This document shows positions 1-9,304 of a stretch of 64,000 bases of DNA, piece by piece; positions within the stretch are counted from its first letter, which is position 1, and each line of letters begins with the position of its first letter. The DNA comes from Bolinopsis microptera (taxonomy: Eukaryota > Ctenophora > Tentaculata > Lobata > Bolinopsidae). Both the position numbers and the translations under genes were made by a program. The stretch covers positions 15,724,169 to 15,788,168 of the forward strand of contig NC_087072.1 of NCBI RefSeq assembly GCF_026151205.1, in the 5' to 3' direction. The notes below the pieces were generated by a model. That model was given only the letters and a program-made list of their open reading frames with translations. It was not told the DNA's origin and searched no databases.

Positions 1-16
1 CCGGCGCTTTTTCTTT

Positions 17-70
17 TTGATACATGTTGCATTTCCCTTTGCGCGAAAAAGAGTATGCAACTTGTATCAA
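17..70. repeat. 54-bp inverted-repeat element (family C-like)
   Basis: Sixteen-base terminal inverted repeats begin TTGATACATGTTGCAT and end ATGCAACTTGTATCAA, with one mismatch. The spacer contains TTTGCGCG. It resembles the 73-bp element at 58857-58929, which also ends in TGTATCAA. No convincing target-site duplication is visible here. Confidence 0.5.
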
Positions 71-420
71 ACTTCTTTACCTAGCCATTACTAGTCTCTT
101 GTCTGAGTTGTCCCACGTCGCGATCCTCATCGTTTCATTTCATTTAAGAAAATTAAAACAGCGCTGCGGGCTCACAGCGTGGGGCAAAGCTTTTCTCGAT
201 CTCACAGCCACTGTTGTGTGTTGGGGAAGCTTGAAAAGAGCGCCGCGCACACAGTACACAGCACAGAGATTGGTGTACTATACCAGGCAAGATACCCCCA
301 TTACATAATATTGTAGAGATATAGCGCACGTATTTGAGATATCGTTTCAAAGATCAACATTGGCATGATTGATGATGCGGAGAGCAATCGATGAAAATTG
401 AGACAAGACACAGCTAGGGG

Positions 421-704
421 AGTTATTTTGACGGATGTTACTCGTCTAAATTTCTTCGAAGTAGCGCGCGCCGCTTTCTTCTCGAAATGTTATGGCCCGA
501 CGGCACGAGCTACGAAGTAGCGCGCGCCGGGCCAGATCATTAACAATGGTCAAGAGTTATTTTGACGGATGTTACTCATCTAAATTTCTTCGAAGTAGCG
601 CGCGCCGCTTTCTTCTCGAAATGTCTCGAAATGTCTCGAAAATGCCCGACGGCACGAGCTACGAAGTAGCGCGCGCCGGGCCAGATCATTAACAATGGTC
701 AAGG
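421..704. repeat. Tandem duplication of a 134-150 bp unit (family D)
   Basis: Two direct copies (421-554 and 555-704) share AGTTATTTTGACGGATG, GAAGTAGCGCGCGCCG twice per copy, and a closing ATTAACAATGGTCAAG. The second copy is longer because CTCGAAATGT is repeated. A partial third copy lies at 3250-3304. Confidence 0.75.
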
Positions 705-762
705 AGTTATTATGCAGAATTGAATTACACATATTCGTAGGCGAAGCTTGGCTTACATAATG

Positions 763-831
763 TTACCTGGGGACCAGGCTATTATGTTCATAAAGATTCA
801 CCGAAATGACAGGCTGAGCGCCGCCCAGTAA
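763..831. mobile_element. Family A mini-element, 69 bp, copy 1
   Basis: The ends are TTACCTGG and CCCAGTAA, an imperfect inverted repeat. The 8-bp sequence ACATAATG directly precedes (755-762) and follows (832-839) the element, as a target-site duplication. The core ATGACAGGCTGAGCGC is shared with copies at 3364, 4931 and 58162. Confidence 0.75.
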
Positions 832-1157
832 ACATAATGCAGCGATTTCATCGGACGAGAGCAACTGTTGGCGACGTTTGACTACAAATGGCAGCATTTG
901 ATCGAAAACCTGGTTATCTTGACACACGCTGCAACCCCTTTTGATCGCGCGCGAAGCTGGCCGGGGTGCACGCTTCGCGTGCACGAGAGGTATACAACGT
1001 GTAGCAATGGTTATCAGCCCCCCCCCCCCCCCCCTGTGAAGAAAGTTGGATCTATATTGATATTCTATATCCAAATGCCAAAGTTGGATCTATAGAATTA
1101 GAAACAGTTCGGTATGTTTTTCTTAGCGATATCAGATACCTTACTCTGGATTATTAC

Positions 1158-1257
1158 GACGGGTTTATTAACGACCGGTTAAAATATGGCTCGGGAAAAA
1201 TATGGCGAAATTGCTCAAAACCCACCACATTTTCCCGGTCGCCATTTTACCGGTGTC
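1158..1257. repeat. Family E repeat, copy 1
   Basis: About 100 bp sharing GGGTTTATTAACGACCGG and GGGAAAAATATGGCGAAATT with 3072-3163. The ends contain complementary CCGGT/ACCGG and CGGG/CCCG motifs, so it can fold back. No target-site duplication was identified. Confidence 0.6.
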
Positions 1258-1518
1258 CAACCTTTCAATTTTAGATCCAAAAATGTTGTCTCAGATGTAA
1301 ATTTCCTTATTAGAGATAAGCAAGTTTAGTAATTTTTTTCTAAACTTGCTTATCTGCATTGCTAAAACTTGTGAAACAAGTCGAATTATCAATAATTAGG
1401 GGGTGCACGATAAAAATAAACTTGCTCGGATTTTTAAAAATTTTGTACCATTGTTTTCTATCTACTAGAGACTGTGAGAATTTTCACAATACCAAATTTT
1501 TCATACCTTTTTGGAAAG

Positions 1519-1999
1519 ATCAGTGAGTTTCGCCTAGGTGCCATATTTGATGGTGCGCGGCTTTTGGAACAAAAGTAGCTGTAAAAGTCGCGTAATTTGA
1601 CCAAATTTGACCAAATTCGTTGATTTTTGTCGTATTAATTGGATATATCTTTGATCTTCGGTTCCTTGAATGAGATCATTCTGAAAATTGGCGACGACCT
1701 TCCAATAGGGCTTTCACAACTGTCCGAAAAATTTGGTGGATATCGGAGTTGATATAGTGATGAAAATGGGGCAAAATGCGCTGCTTTTAGCTGTAACATA
1801 ACGTCTGATGGTTGGATATGCTTTAAATTTTTCGGACACTTTCCTTGTAAGTCAATGAGTAAGCTAACCAATTTTTGTTGCAATCGGAGGTCGGGAAGTA
1901 TACTGATACTGAATATCTATTTGTTTGAAGAAAATTGTGCTGGCCGAAATTAGCGCTAAAAACCATCCTACAGTCGGCACGCGCGGCTTACTGTCGATG
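1519..1999. repeat. Family F ~480-bp dispersed repeat, unoccupied copy
   Basis: This stretch is homologous to 3558-4199, from ATCAGTGAGTTTCGCCTAGG to CTGTCGATG. It has single uninterrupted copies of ACAACTGTC (1716-1724) and AGTCGGCAC (1972-1980). In the second copy, two different mini-elements are inserted at these two places, so this copy serves as the empty site. Confidence 0.75.
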
Positions 2000-2087
2000 G
2001 CGCACTACCTACAATAATTGTTGAAAGTAGACTCTAGCAAATTGTTTTTTTGAATTAGCATTAAATGTTTACGTGTATCAAATAACC

Positions 2088-2205
2088 TTGATTGACGATG
2101 TCCATCCGTCGAGATCGTTGCTCTGCGAAGCAGAGCAACGATCTACGACGATGCGAAGCAAGAATGCTAGTTCGCGCGGCGCGTCGAAGCGGCGAAGTCC
2201 TCCAA
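2088..2205 (-). mobile_element. Hairpin mini-element (family H9), 118 bp, copy 1
   Basis: The element begins TTGATTGACGATG and ends GAAGTCCTCCAA. It is flanked by the exact 9-bp duplication CAAATAACC (2079-2087 and 2206-2214). It carries a perfect 15-bp hairpin with a 3-nt loop, AGATCGTTGCTCTGC-GAA-GCAGAGCAACGATCT. The orientation is opposite to the copies at 3738 and 4520. A 9-bp duplication is typical of Mutator-like (MULE) elements; that assignment is inference. Confidence 0.85.
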
Positions 2206-2409
2206 CAAATAACCATTATGACTCAATTTGTAGAAAATCTTCGAAAGAATGCATCGTTCACATTGTTTAGAATTATGAATAAATGACTGATGAAACTGAT
2301 TCATGTTATTGACAGTTTTAATTAATTCAAGTTTTAATTTAACTGTTACTTTTACTTTGAGTCCTATTTCATTATTATATTGTTATATGTAGAGATAGTC
2401 AATACCTAA

Positions 2410-2850
2410 GAAATTAACAAGAATTGCGCCCGTTGTTTCGTTTTGGCGGACGCTAGATTTCCATTTCACATTTACTATAAATTTAAGTATAAGCTCCAAT
2501 CAGCTCACTTCAATCTTCATAATATTAATAGTATTGATAAATTATGCATCAAATACGGGGAAAAATTCAGTTCAATTGCCGTAGAACTTAACTTGTATCT
2601 GTAAATCAAGAAATGATCAGCAAAGGTAAACTATACTCGTGTACAAATCAATACACTACGCATGCCACTTACAAATTTATTGGGCGTATTACCTAATAGT
2701 AATATTATACATTACATGCATCATATACATTAAAACACAGTCGTGCCGCGCATTCATAGATCACAGGCTATCTATACATCACATCTCCGCAAGCAATCCT
2801 CGCGCGCGCGCAACTTTTTCGTTGCTTGGTAACGGACGGAAAGAACACGA
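2410..2850. repeat. Family J dispersed repeat, copy 1
   Basis: This is an interspersed copy of about 440 bp, matched in reverse complement at 50695-50995. Shared blocks include TTGCGCCCGTTGTTTCG, TTGGCGGACGCTAGATTTCC, AGCTCCAATCAGCTCACTT in diverged form, and the TCTCCGCAAGCAAT/GCGCGCGC block. No coding content is visible. Confidence 0.65.
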
Positions 2851-3071
2851 CATACTCAGACCCACCTACTGCAATCAAAAATTGGCCTATTTAAATCAAC
2901 TTTGACAATAAGGATATATGACAAGAATTGGGCAAAAAGGTGAATTTTTTGCAATTTTAGCCAAATGAATTCGAAAAACCTACAACAAGTGTCCCAATAG
3001 TCTTCTTTAGTGAATATAAGACAACGATTAAAATATGAGCACCCGTACCCCTTGGGAACCCTAAAAGCTGA

Positions 3072-3163
3072 GACGGCGGGTTTATTAACGACCGGTGAAA
3101 ATGTGGTTCGGGAAAAATATGGCGAAATTACCCTAAACCCGCCACTTTATCCCGGTCATAATA
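3072..3163. repeat. Family E repeat, copy 2
   Basis: A second copy of the 1158-1257 repeat, with GGGTTTATTAACGACCGG near one end and CCGCCACTTTATCCCGGTC near the other. The GGCGGGTTT and AAACCCGCC segments are inverted complements. Confidence 0.6.
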
Positions 3164-3249
3164 ATCCCGAGTAAGGTATACATAAAATTTTTCGCAATTA
3201 ATGGGAAAAATCGCGATTCCGTACATGCCGCGATTTCCTTTTGTCCCTG

Positions 3250-3304
3250 ACGCGGCAAGTGCTACGAAGTAGCGCGCGCCGGGCAAGACCATTAACAATG
3301 GTCA
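3250..3304. repeat. Family D partial copy
   Basis: Contains GCTACGAAGTAGCGCGCGCC and ATTAACAATGGTCAA, as in the tandem copies at 421-704. It ends in the small palindrome GACCATTAACAATGGTC. Confidence 0.6.
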
Positions 3305-3363
3305 ATATCAGGCCGCGCAAACACCCTCACTAAGTTCGGGCGTTATCATGCGCGGCCCTCAGA

Positions 3364-3440
3364 TTACCTGAGGACCCCAGGCTATTATGTTCATTAACAT
3401 AAAGATTTGGCGGAATGACAGGCTGAGCGCGGCCCAGTAA
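3364..3440. mobile_element. Family A mini-element, 77 bp, copy 2
   Basis: The ends are TTACCTGAGG and GGCCCAGTAA. The 8-bp duplication CCCTCAGA lies at 3356-3363 and 3441-3448. The core sequence is that of the other family A copies. Confidence 0.75.
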
Positions 3441-3467
3441 CCCTCAGAGCGCGAGAGTATTATTGCG

Positions 3468-3551
3468 TTATAACCTACCAGGACGAGCGCCGAGTTGGAC
3501 TCGTCGACGGTCCTGATAACAAATATTTTACGAGTATTACCCGTTCGTTAA
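3468..3551. mobile_element. Family B mini-element, degenerate copy
   Basis: TTATAACCTACCAGGACG...GCCGAGTTGGACTCGTC...TTTTACGAGTATTACCCG match family B elements. The ends are altered and no flanking duplication is recognisable. Confidence 0.55.
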
Positions 3552-3737
3552 GGAATGATCAGTGAGTTTCGCCTAGGTGCCATATTTTATAGTGCGCGTA
3601 AAAGTCGCGTAATTTGACAAAATTATATTTGTTGATTTTTGTCGTATTATTCTGTCATATCTTCGGTTCTTAATTAAATTAAATGAGATCATTCTGAAAA
3701 TTTGTGAAGACCTTCCGATAAGGCTCTTACAACTGTC

Positions 3738-3847
3738 TTGGAGGACTTCGCCGCTTCGACGCGCCGCGCAAACTAGCATTCTTGCTTCGTCGATCGTTGC
3801 TCTGCTTCGCAGAGCAACGATCTCGATGGGTTGACACCGTCAATCAA
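3738..3847 (+). mobile_element. Hairpin mini-element (family H9), 110 bp, copy 2
   Basis: The element begins TTGGAGGACTTCGCC and ends CACCGTCAATCAA. ACAACTGTC is duplicated exactly at 3729-3737 and 3848-3856, and the unoccupied site with one ACAACTGTC is at 1716-1724. It holds the same GATCGTTGCTCTGC/GCAGAGCAACGATC hairpin as copies 1 and 3, and is shorter by a small deletion near the hairpin. Confidence 0.87.
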
Positions 3848-4096
3848 ACAACTGTCCGAAAAATTTGGCGGATGTTGAAGTTGATATTAAAATTCAATGA
3901 TATAGTGATGAAAATGGAGCAAAATACGCTGCTTTTAGCTGTAACTTTTTGGACAGTTTCCTTGTAAATCTATAAATAAGCTAAGCTAACCAATTTTTGT
4001 TAAAATTGGATCAAGGGAAAGTTACTAAATACGCATTTGTTTCAGGAATTTTGTGCTGGCCGAAATTAGCGCTAAAAACCATCCTACAATCGGCAC

Positions 4097-4171
4097 TTGT
4101 AGGTTTACAACCTACCACCACCAGGACGCGCGCCGAGTTGGAACAAATATTTCACGAGTATCACCCGTTAA
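4097..4171 (+). mobile_element. Family B mini-element, 75 bp, copy 1
   Basis: The element begins TTGTAGGTTTACAACC and ends ATCACCCGTTAA. AATCGGCAC is repeated exactly at 4088-4096 and 4172-4180, while the homologous unoccupied site at 1972-1980 has one AGTCGGCAC. The core contains GGACGCGCGCCGAGTTGGA. Confidence 0.83.
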
Positions 4172-4206
4172 AATCGGCACGCGCGGCTCACTGTCGATGT
4201 TTGATG

Positions 4207-4294
4207 TTAACGGGTGATACTCGTAAAATATCTGTTCCATATACCGTCAACGAGTCCAACTCGGCGCGCGTCCTGGTAGGTTGTAAACCTACAA
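4207..4294 (-). mobile_element. Family B mini-element, 88 bp, inverted copy
   Basis: It runs from TTAACGGGTGATACTCG to GTTGTAAACCTACAA, in reverse orientation to the element at 4097-4171. The two therefore form a large palindrome over 4097-4294. No clean target duplication flanks this copy. Confidence 0.7.
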
Positions 4295-4504
4295 TGCACT
4301 AGTAGCCACTAAATCGCTCGCCCAAATTTTGTAAAATTCTAGTTAAAAGGCCCTGAATACTGAAAGGTACGAAAGTAATAGTAATACAATTCAGTGTATT
4401 TTAGGCCAGGACGCTGATTCTGAATCACGCTCCAGGCCCATGACGTATGCAGTAGGGTAAAATTGTTTTCCTGCATGGAGGGTTATGGGCAAAAAACCAG
4501 CAAA

Positions 4505-4723
4505 TTGTAGGTTTATAACTTGGAGGGCTTCGCCGCTTCGACGCGCCGCGCGAACTAGCATTCTTGCTTCGCATCGTCGATCGTTGCTCTGCTTCGCAGA
4601 GCAACGATCTCGATGGGTTGACATCGTCAATCAAGTTTATAACCTATCAGGACGCGCGCCGAGTTGGACTCGTCGACGGTCTAATATTTGAAACAAATAT
4701 TGTACGAGTATATTACCCGTTAA
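4505..4723 (+). mobile_element. Family B mini-element split by a hairpin mini-element
   Basis: The left part is TTGTAGGTTTATAAC at 4505-4519. The rest resumes after 4643 with CTATCAGGACGCGCGCC and ends TATTACCCGTTAA at 4723. The gap is exactly filled by the hairpin element 4520-4634 plus its 9-bp duplication. Confidence 0.75.
4520..4634 (+). mobile_element. Hairpin mini-element (family H9), 115 bp, copy 3, nested in family B
   Basis: The element begins TTGGAGGGCTTCGCC and ends CATCGTCAATCAA. GTTTATAAC is duplicated exactly at 4511-4519 and 4635-4643. It carries the perfect GATCGTTGCTCTGC...GCAGAGCAACGATC hairpin. It has landed inside an older family B element. Confidence 0.87.
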
Positions 4724-4930
4724 GCTATGTCATTGTCATGTTATAGGCGCCAAATTTGAAATTATCCATTTTTCGTCAATTTTACACACTTGCAACTTAT
4801 TTGTGCTGCACGCGCTACGGTGAATTTGTATTACTATTATTCACACTTAGAGGCAACTATTATACTGTGTATTGGTACCAAATTTATCAAAATCGGAGAC
4901 AACGAATCTGTGCCAACTCATAGCGCTTAT

Positions 4931-5007
4931 TTACTGGGCCGCGCTCAGCCTGTCATTCCGCCTAATCTCTATCTTTATGAACATAATAGCCTGAGGTCCC
5001 CAGGTAA
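4931..5007. mobile_element. Family A mini-element, 77 bp, copy 3
   Basis: The ends are TTACTGGGCC and CCCCAGGTAA. AGCGCTTAT is duplicated exactly at 4922-4930 and 5008-5016. The core GCTCAGCCTGTCATTCCGCC matches the other copies. Confidence 0.8.
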
Positions 5008-5016
5008 AGCGCTTAT

Positions 5017-6250
5017 TAATATTACATAGAGTTAGACTATGATATTGTCCTATTTAAGATGTTCATTTATGTTCTATTTTTGATTTGAATAAAGTTATAT
5101 AAATATAATATAATTATTATGTTTTAGTTGTCATCTTATACATATTATACTTATAGTGCAATATATTTAAATGACCATGGCTCAATGACCAGACGCGATC
5201 ATGCATGCAATATAAGTATAACCTATGGCCATGTTTCGTAAATTTGACCCAGTCAAACTGGCTATCAAAGATATGTTTATATCGAATCCGATCTCCGCTA
5301 CAGTGCACAGGATAAGATCGCGCACTGGTGAAATCGATTTATTAGCCCACAGCCAGCAGGTCAGTTGCAAGTTGAATTTGATAGAACAAACTTGAAATAC
5401 CGAATACGTTTACTACTTTGCTTTTCTCATCTTTAGTTCTAGGTATCTTACATTAATTTGACGCTGAACATTGGTATATTTACTTTTTTTACTGTTTACT
5501 CATCAAAGCTTAAACTTGAATGCTGTTTGTCCAACAGTTTGAGTTACAGTTCACCAATTCTTTGCGATTAAGTTTGACCAACTGTCGCCAGATAATGGTA
5601 GTCCTCAGATCACCAATCTAATTCCGATAATGTTATTGATCATTAACGTTGATTGATCCGTCTTGAAGTCTCGACTACGGTCAATAATTTACTTCTGATA
5701 GGATCGGTCCTTTAAGTTTAACATGTTACAATTTTCGAGTAACCGTTTCGTGATTATCGTTAAATTCCCGTTCGAATCTCAGTCAAATATTATACTTTCT
5801 GCCTCTAAATACTGAAGACGAAGTTGCAGAACATATTTCCGAGCGCATTTAGACAACCCTTTAAACGATAGGAAACTGGATCTTATCCTGTATCCGAATA
5901 GTTCATGACAGATTACTTAGGATTCCAAACAGTTACAGCCCGGCCTACGTCGACACAGGTCTCCTAATTACTCCGTTTCTCCGAGTAGATGGGTACCAGG
6001 CAGGGCCACGGTAGCAGAGCCGTTTTATTATGCTACTCCTTGACTTTTGTGTGCCGGTATCCAGAGTGTTAGCGGTGTCCATGGTAACGGCATATTTAAC
6101 CGCTCTCATGTCCGCAACGTAGCAAATAATTAGGAGGTAGCTTAAGGGTAATTACAGGGTTTATCGAGCTGAAGCAAAATATAGAAGGCTAATGTTGGTC
6201 TCATCACATGTTAGATGAGCGGGTAACAAGGAAGTACTGATAGTCGTTTA
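5017..6250. other. Intergenic stretch upstream of the EF-hand gene
   Basis: No coding pattern or repeat is seen. It presumably contains the promoter and 5' non-coding part of the EF-hand gene. A polypyrimidine-rich tract ending ATCGATACAG at 6350 looks like a 3' splice site of a leader intron. Confidence 0.4.
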
Positions 6251-6368
6251 TCGCATTCTCTTGCGCCCATTAGCATTGTCTTCCTCTAGGCTTGCCTATT
6301 CTGTATTCAGATTTCTTTTATCAGTTCCCTTTGTTTGTCTATCGATACAGGTTTTTGATTGGGTCGCC

Positions 6369-7238
6369 ATGTTCAGTAAATCCGGTAAAGAGAACCCCAG
6401 ACAACTGTACAGCACTTCAAGCCGGAACAGTTCTGCTCGGAACAGTGGCAGACACCTCCCCCTACCAGACGACGTGGCAGTGAGCGCCAACAAGGAGGCC
6501 GCAGAGCAAACTACTCGCATGAGAAAGTTTCTGGAATCTACTAAAAACTTCTTGCAAAGTCAGAGCCAAGCTGCCAATCTTCACATCACCCTGAACGAAG
6601 TTAGAGGTAAAGATAGGCAGGACAAGTTGACTCGAAGAGCCTCCAACTCCTCTAACGATTCCAGTGGTGGAACAGGCGCCCCTAACAGCATGAGTCGGAA
6701 AGCTGGCAGGAGAACATCCTGCCTCTTCAACCCGAGCGAGAGAAAGGTCCTGCATCCTGTTACCCTGAGTATCGATCAGATTTCTGAGTACGAGCACGCT
6801 TTCAGAAAGTACGACCAGAACGGGGACGGAGTGATCTCGGTGGCAGAGCTGAGTTTCCTCCTGGAGACCATCAGCCTGAAGCCCTCAGAGGAAGAAGTGG
6901 TGGAGATGATCGCTACTGTGGACGCTGACAGGGATGGTGTTCTGAGCATGTCGGAGTTCGTGAAGCTCATGTCCCGGCACCACAATCCCGCGGTAACACC
7001 TCAGCAGCAGTACGAGGCTATCTTCAAGGTGTTCGATGCTGATGGTAACGGCTATATCAGCAGATCTGAATTTAAAGACACCTTGTTCAGCATTGGACAG
7101 CGGTGCTCGGAGGAGGAGTTGAATGCACTGGTTGACGAGATAGATCTGAACAGAGATGGAATTATTAGCAAGAGGGAGTTTTTGAGAGTGTTTCTTAACC
7201 ATCCCACTGTTGCAAGTCTTGACAAGATGCAGGACTGA
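6369..7238 (+). CDS. Calmodulin-like protein with four EF-hands
   Basis: An apparently single-exon coding region of 289 residues. Residues 1-130 are polar, rich in Ser, Arg and Gln, and look disordered. The C-terminal half is calmodulin-like, with four canonical 12-residue Ca2+ loops: DQNGDGVISVAE (149-160), DADRDGVLSMSE (185-196), DADGNGYISRSE (223-234) and DLNRDGIISKRE (259-270). All four have acidic residues at positions 1 and 12 and Gly at 6, so all should bind calcium. The frame is open back to an ATG at 6261, but the stretch just before 6351 (TTTGTCTATCGATACAG) looks like a splice acceptor. The ATG at 6369 (MFSK) is therefore preferred. The protein is likely a cytosolic Ca2+ sensor; its partner cannot be told from sequence. 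Confidence 0.85.
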   Translation: MFSKSGKENPRQLYSTSSRNSSARNSGRHLPLPDDVAVSANKEAAEQTTRMRKFLESTKNFLQSQSQAANLHITLNEVRGKDRQDKLTRRASNSSNDSSGGTGAPNSMSRKAGRRTSCLFNPSERKVLHPVTLSIDQISEYEHAFRKYDQNGDGVISVAELSFLLETISLKPSEEEVVEMIATVDADRDGVLSMSEFVKLMSRHHNPAVTPQQQYEAIFKVFDADGNGYISRSEFKDTLFSIGQRCSEEELNALVDEIDLNRDGIISKREFLRVFLNHPTVASLDKMQD

Positions 7239-7333
7239 AGGAGTGTAGTGATCATAGGAATAGTATATATTATATTACTGCACATTATACTTATAGCTTT
7301 TAGAAATTCATGTTTTTTTCCCAGATAAAATTA

Positions 7334-7339
7334 AATAAA
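7334..7339 (+). promoter_or_regulatory. Polyadenylation signal AATAAA of the EF-hand gene
   Basis: A canonical AATAAA sits about 95 bp after the EF-hand stop codon, a normal spacing for a 3' UTR end. Confidence 0.55.
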
Positions 7340-7609
7340 AGTTTACCCGTAACCTTTGTGATCAGTATCTGAAGCTATTTCATCCTTTCAGAAACTGAAG
7401 GCTCTTTCCACTTAAAAGCATAATGAAAGGCTCAGATAATATTTTCCATATCCAATATCTGGACAATTTGAACGAGAAGAAAATGTTATGGTTATGAAAG
7501 ATTGTTTAAACTTAAAGTGTTACGTATCATTTATTGTCATAATTATTTTTGTTATACTTTTAAATTTTGATACCACTGTGTTACTGACTATTCGTGATAT
7601 TAGTTATAT

Positions 7610-7639
7610 GGGGGTAGTTCACATATTACATAATCAGCT

Positions 7640-7672
<33 letters not shown>

Positions 7673-7810
7673 TCCTGAATGATTAAGCTAGTGTAATTTT
7701 GACACAATAGCTATGAGTAATGTATAAAACTGATTACGGAGGGAGGGGGGGGGGGGGGGGGGGTAAAAATGTTCCAAAAAATGATTACGTAATATAATGT
7801 GAACGACCCC
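7610..7810. mobile_element. MITE with long G tracts (family K), copy 1
   Basis: The ends are GGGGTAGTTCACATATTAC and TAATATAATGTGAACGACCCC, an imperfect terminal inverted repeat. Inside are two pure G runs (about 30 and 20 bases) around TAATTTTGACACAATAGCTA. A related copy lies at 14484-14632. The superfamily is not assigned. Confidence 0.65.
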
Positions 7811-9124
7811 TAATGTTAATAAGACATGGTACAACTTCGATAATTCAAAATAGCAAACTAATCAAATATAAATACAGCTTAGAAACTTATTTATACTGTT
7901 AATACAATCTTGCATGGTTTTATAATCATATATACTACAACTAAACGAAAACGTAACAAAACAAAAGCACATTGAGAAACATTCAGCCCTGTGAGTTTGT
8001 TCACTGTGCTGCACAATATCTTTATCACTAGAAGAGGGTTATACCTGTACAGATAGGATCTCAACTTTGGTAGAGGGGCTAAAGTCAGGTGATGTTCTAA
8101 GTTTTGACTCTTTCGATACAAATAAAATTTAAAATTTGTAAAGATCTAAACGTTCAGATCAGAATCCATTCTAGACTGATATAATTCCAAGGTGACTGAA
8201 ATTTTGGGTCACGCAGAAGAAATGTGCCACAACTTGGGAGTTTTTCACTGAACTTACAGAATTAGGTCTAACAAGTTACGGTTTAATTATTTAAAATAAA
8301 AAGTATTTCTGAAGTTCATAATATAACCCACTCCTACGACTGTTAATAGTAAATCTAACGGATAAAAACTTGTTTCTGAACTAAAGTCTGATCTAAAAGT
8401 TGAAACAATGAAGTTAAAGAAATTTAGTCATGATCATTTAAAATAAAATTTTGATAAAACTGTATGACCAACATGAACAGTGCACTAAATAATTTAATAA
8501 TGATTAAATTAATGCATCGGAACATGCTAGTTAATGTGTAAGTACAACAGTAACATAATTTCTATTAACGACTTCTTTTCTGGGATAAATCAATCATCTT
8601 ATTTAAAACAAACTACAGAGTGGCCACGAATTAATAAACGATCCTAAACACCGGTAATCTAAGCAGAGGAAAAGTTGCTCAGACAAGATACTCTACAACA
8701 GTTCAACCTACTCTACTTAATATTGCGTTAGTTATGGGCCACTTCGTATTATACGTACGATTGATTCGAAAATTCTGAATACAAATAATCAACATTTGAT
8801 GAGGAATCATAAACACTGCGTCAAATCAAATTAGAAAATAAAAATTACTGATTATGGCAAATTTTACAGGGAATGATGGAATGAGTATAATTTGAAAATC
8901 CTGATTACCATGCCCAATAGATCTGGAGACTGGTGGGAAGATGAACTATATGTTTTCGAAACACGTGACAGCAATTTACCAATCAGCTTCCAGCATTGAC
9001 CATTCCGAACCCAGCATCTCTGTCACGTGCCCCAACAAATACAGTTCCCAAACAGTATGCTGATCTATGAACTGATGTAAATTCAGTAATGTTTAATTCA
9101 AACTTGATCGTCATCTCTATATTG
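7811..9124. other. A+T-rich stretch between two convergent genes
   Basis: It lies between the EF-hand gene (+) and the end of the attractin-type gene (-). It presumably includes the attractin 3' UTR. I see no further coding region or clear repeat. Confidence 0.4.
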
Positions 9125-9304
9125 CTATACTTCGGCAGTGAAATAGACGTTAGGGTTTGATATGACTTTGCCGTAAGGTAAAGAAGTGACAAAGGAACCA
9201 GATACGATGGCGAGGTTTATGTCTTTAGGCCCGGGCATTGTGAGTAGATATGATGAGAGACCGTACTTTTCTTCTGCTAATGGTTCTATTCCTAGAGGGC
9301 GTAC
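9125..9304 (-). CDS. Attractin exon 24: C-terminal tail
   Basis: Fifty-nine codons plus TAG, beginning VRPLGIEPLAEEKYGLSSY. The segment GPKDINLAIVSGSF recalls the conserved GLAIASALI block near the attractin C-terminus. The acceptor is TTTTTTTCAG/GTACGC. Confidence 0.75.
   Translation of the reverse strand, partial: VRPLGIEPLAEEKYGLSSYLLTMPGPKDINLAIVSGSFVTSLPYGKVISNPNVYFTAEV

Larger units (their letters stand above)
3558..4199. repeat. Family F repeat, copy carrying two insertions
   Basis: Homologous to 1519-1999, but split by a hairpin mini-element at 3738-3847 and by a family B mini-element at 4097-4171. Each insertion is flanked by a 9-bp duplication of the sequence that is single in the other copy. 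Confidence 0.75.

Noticed and set aside
6261-6368. N-terminal extension of the EF-hand protein (MRPLALSSSR...), which could be read as a signal peptide
   Set aside because: The stretch ends in a polypyrimidine-rich splice-acceptor-like sequence. A cytosolic Ca2+ sensor is not expected to be secreted. It is more likely intron or 5' UTR.
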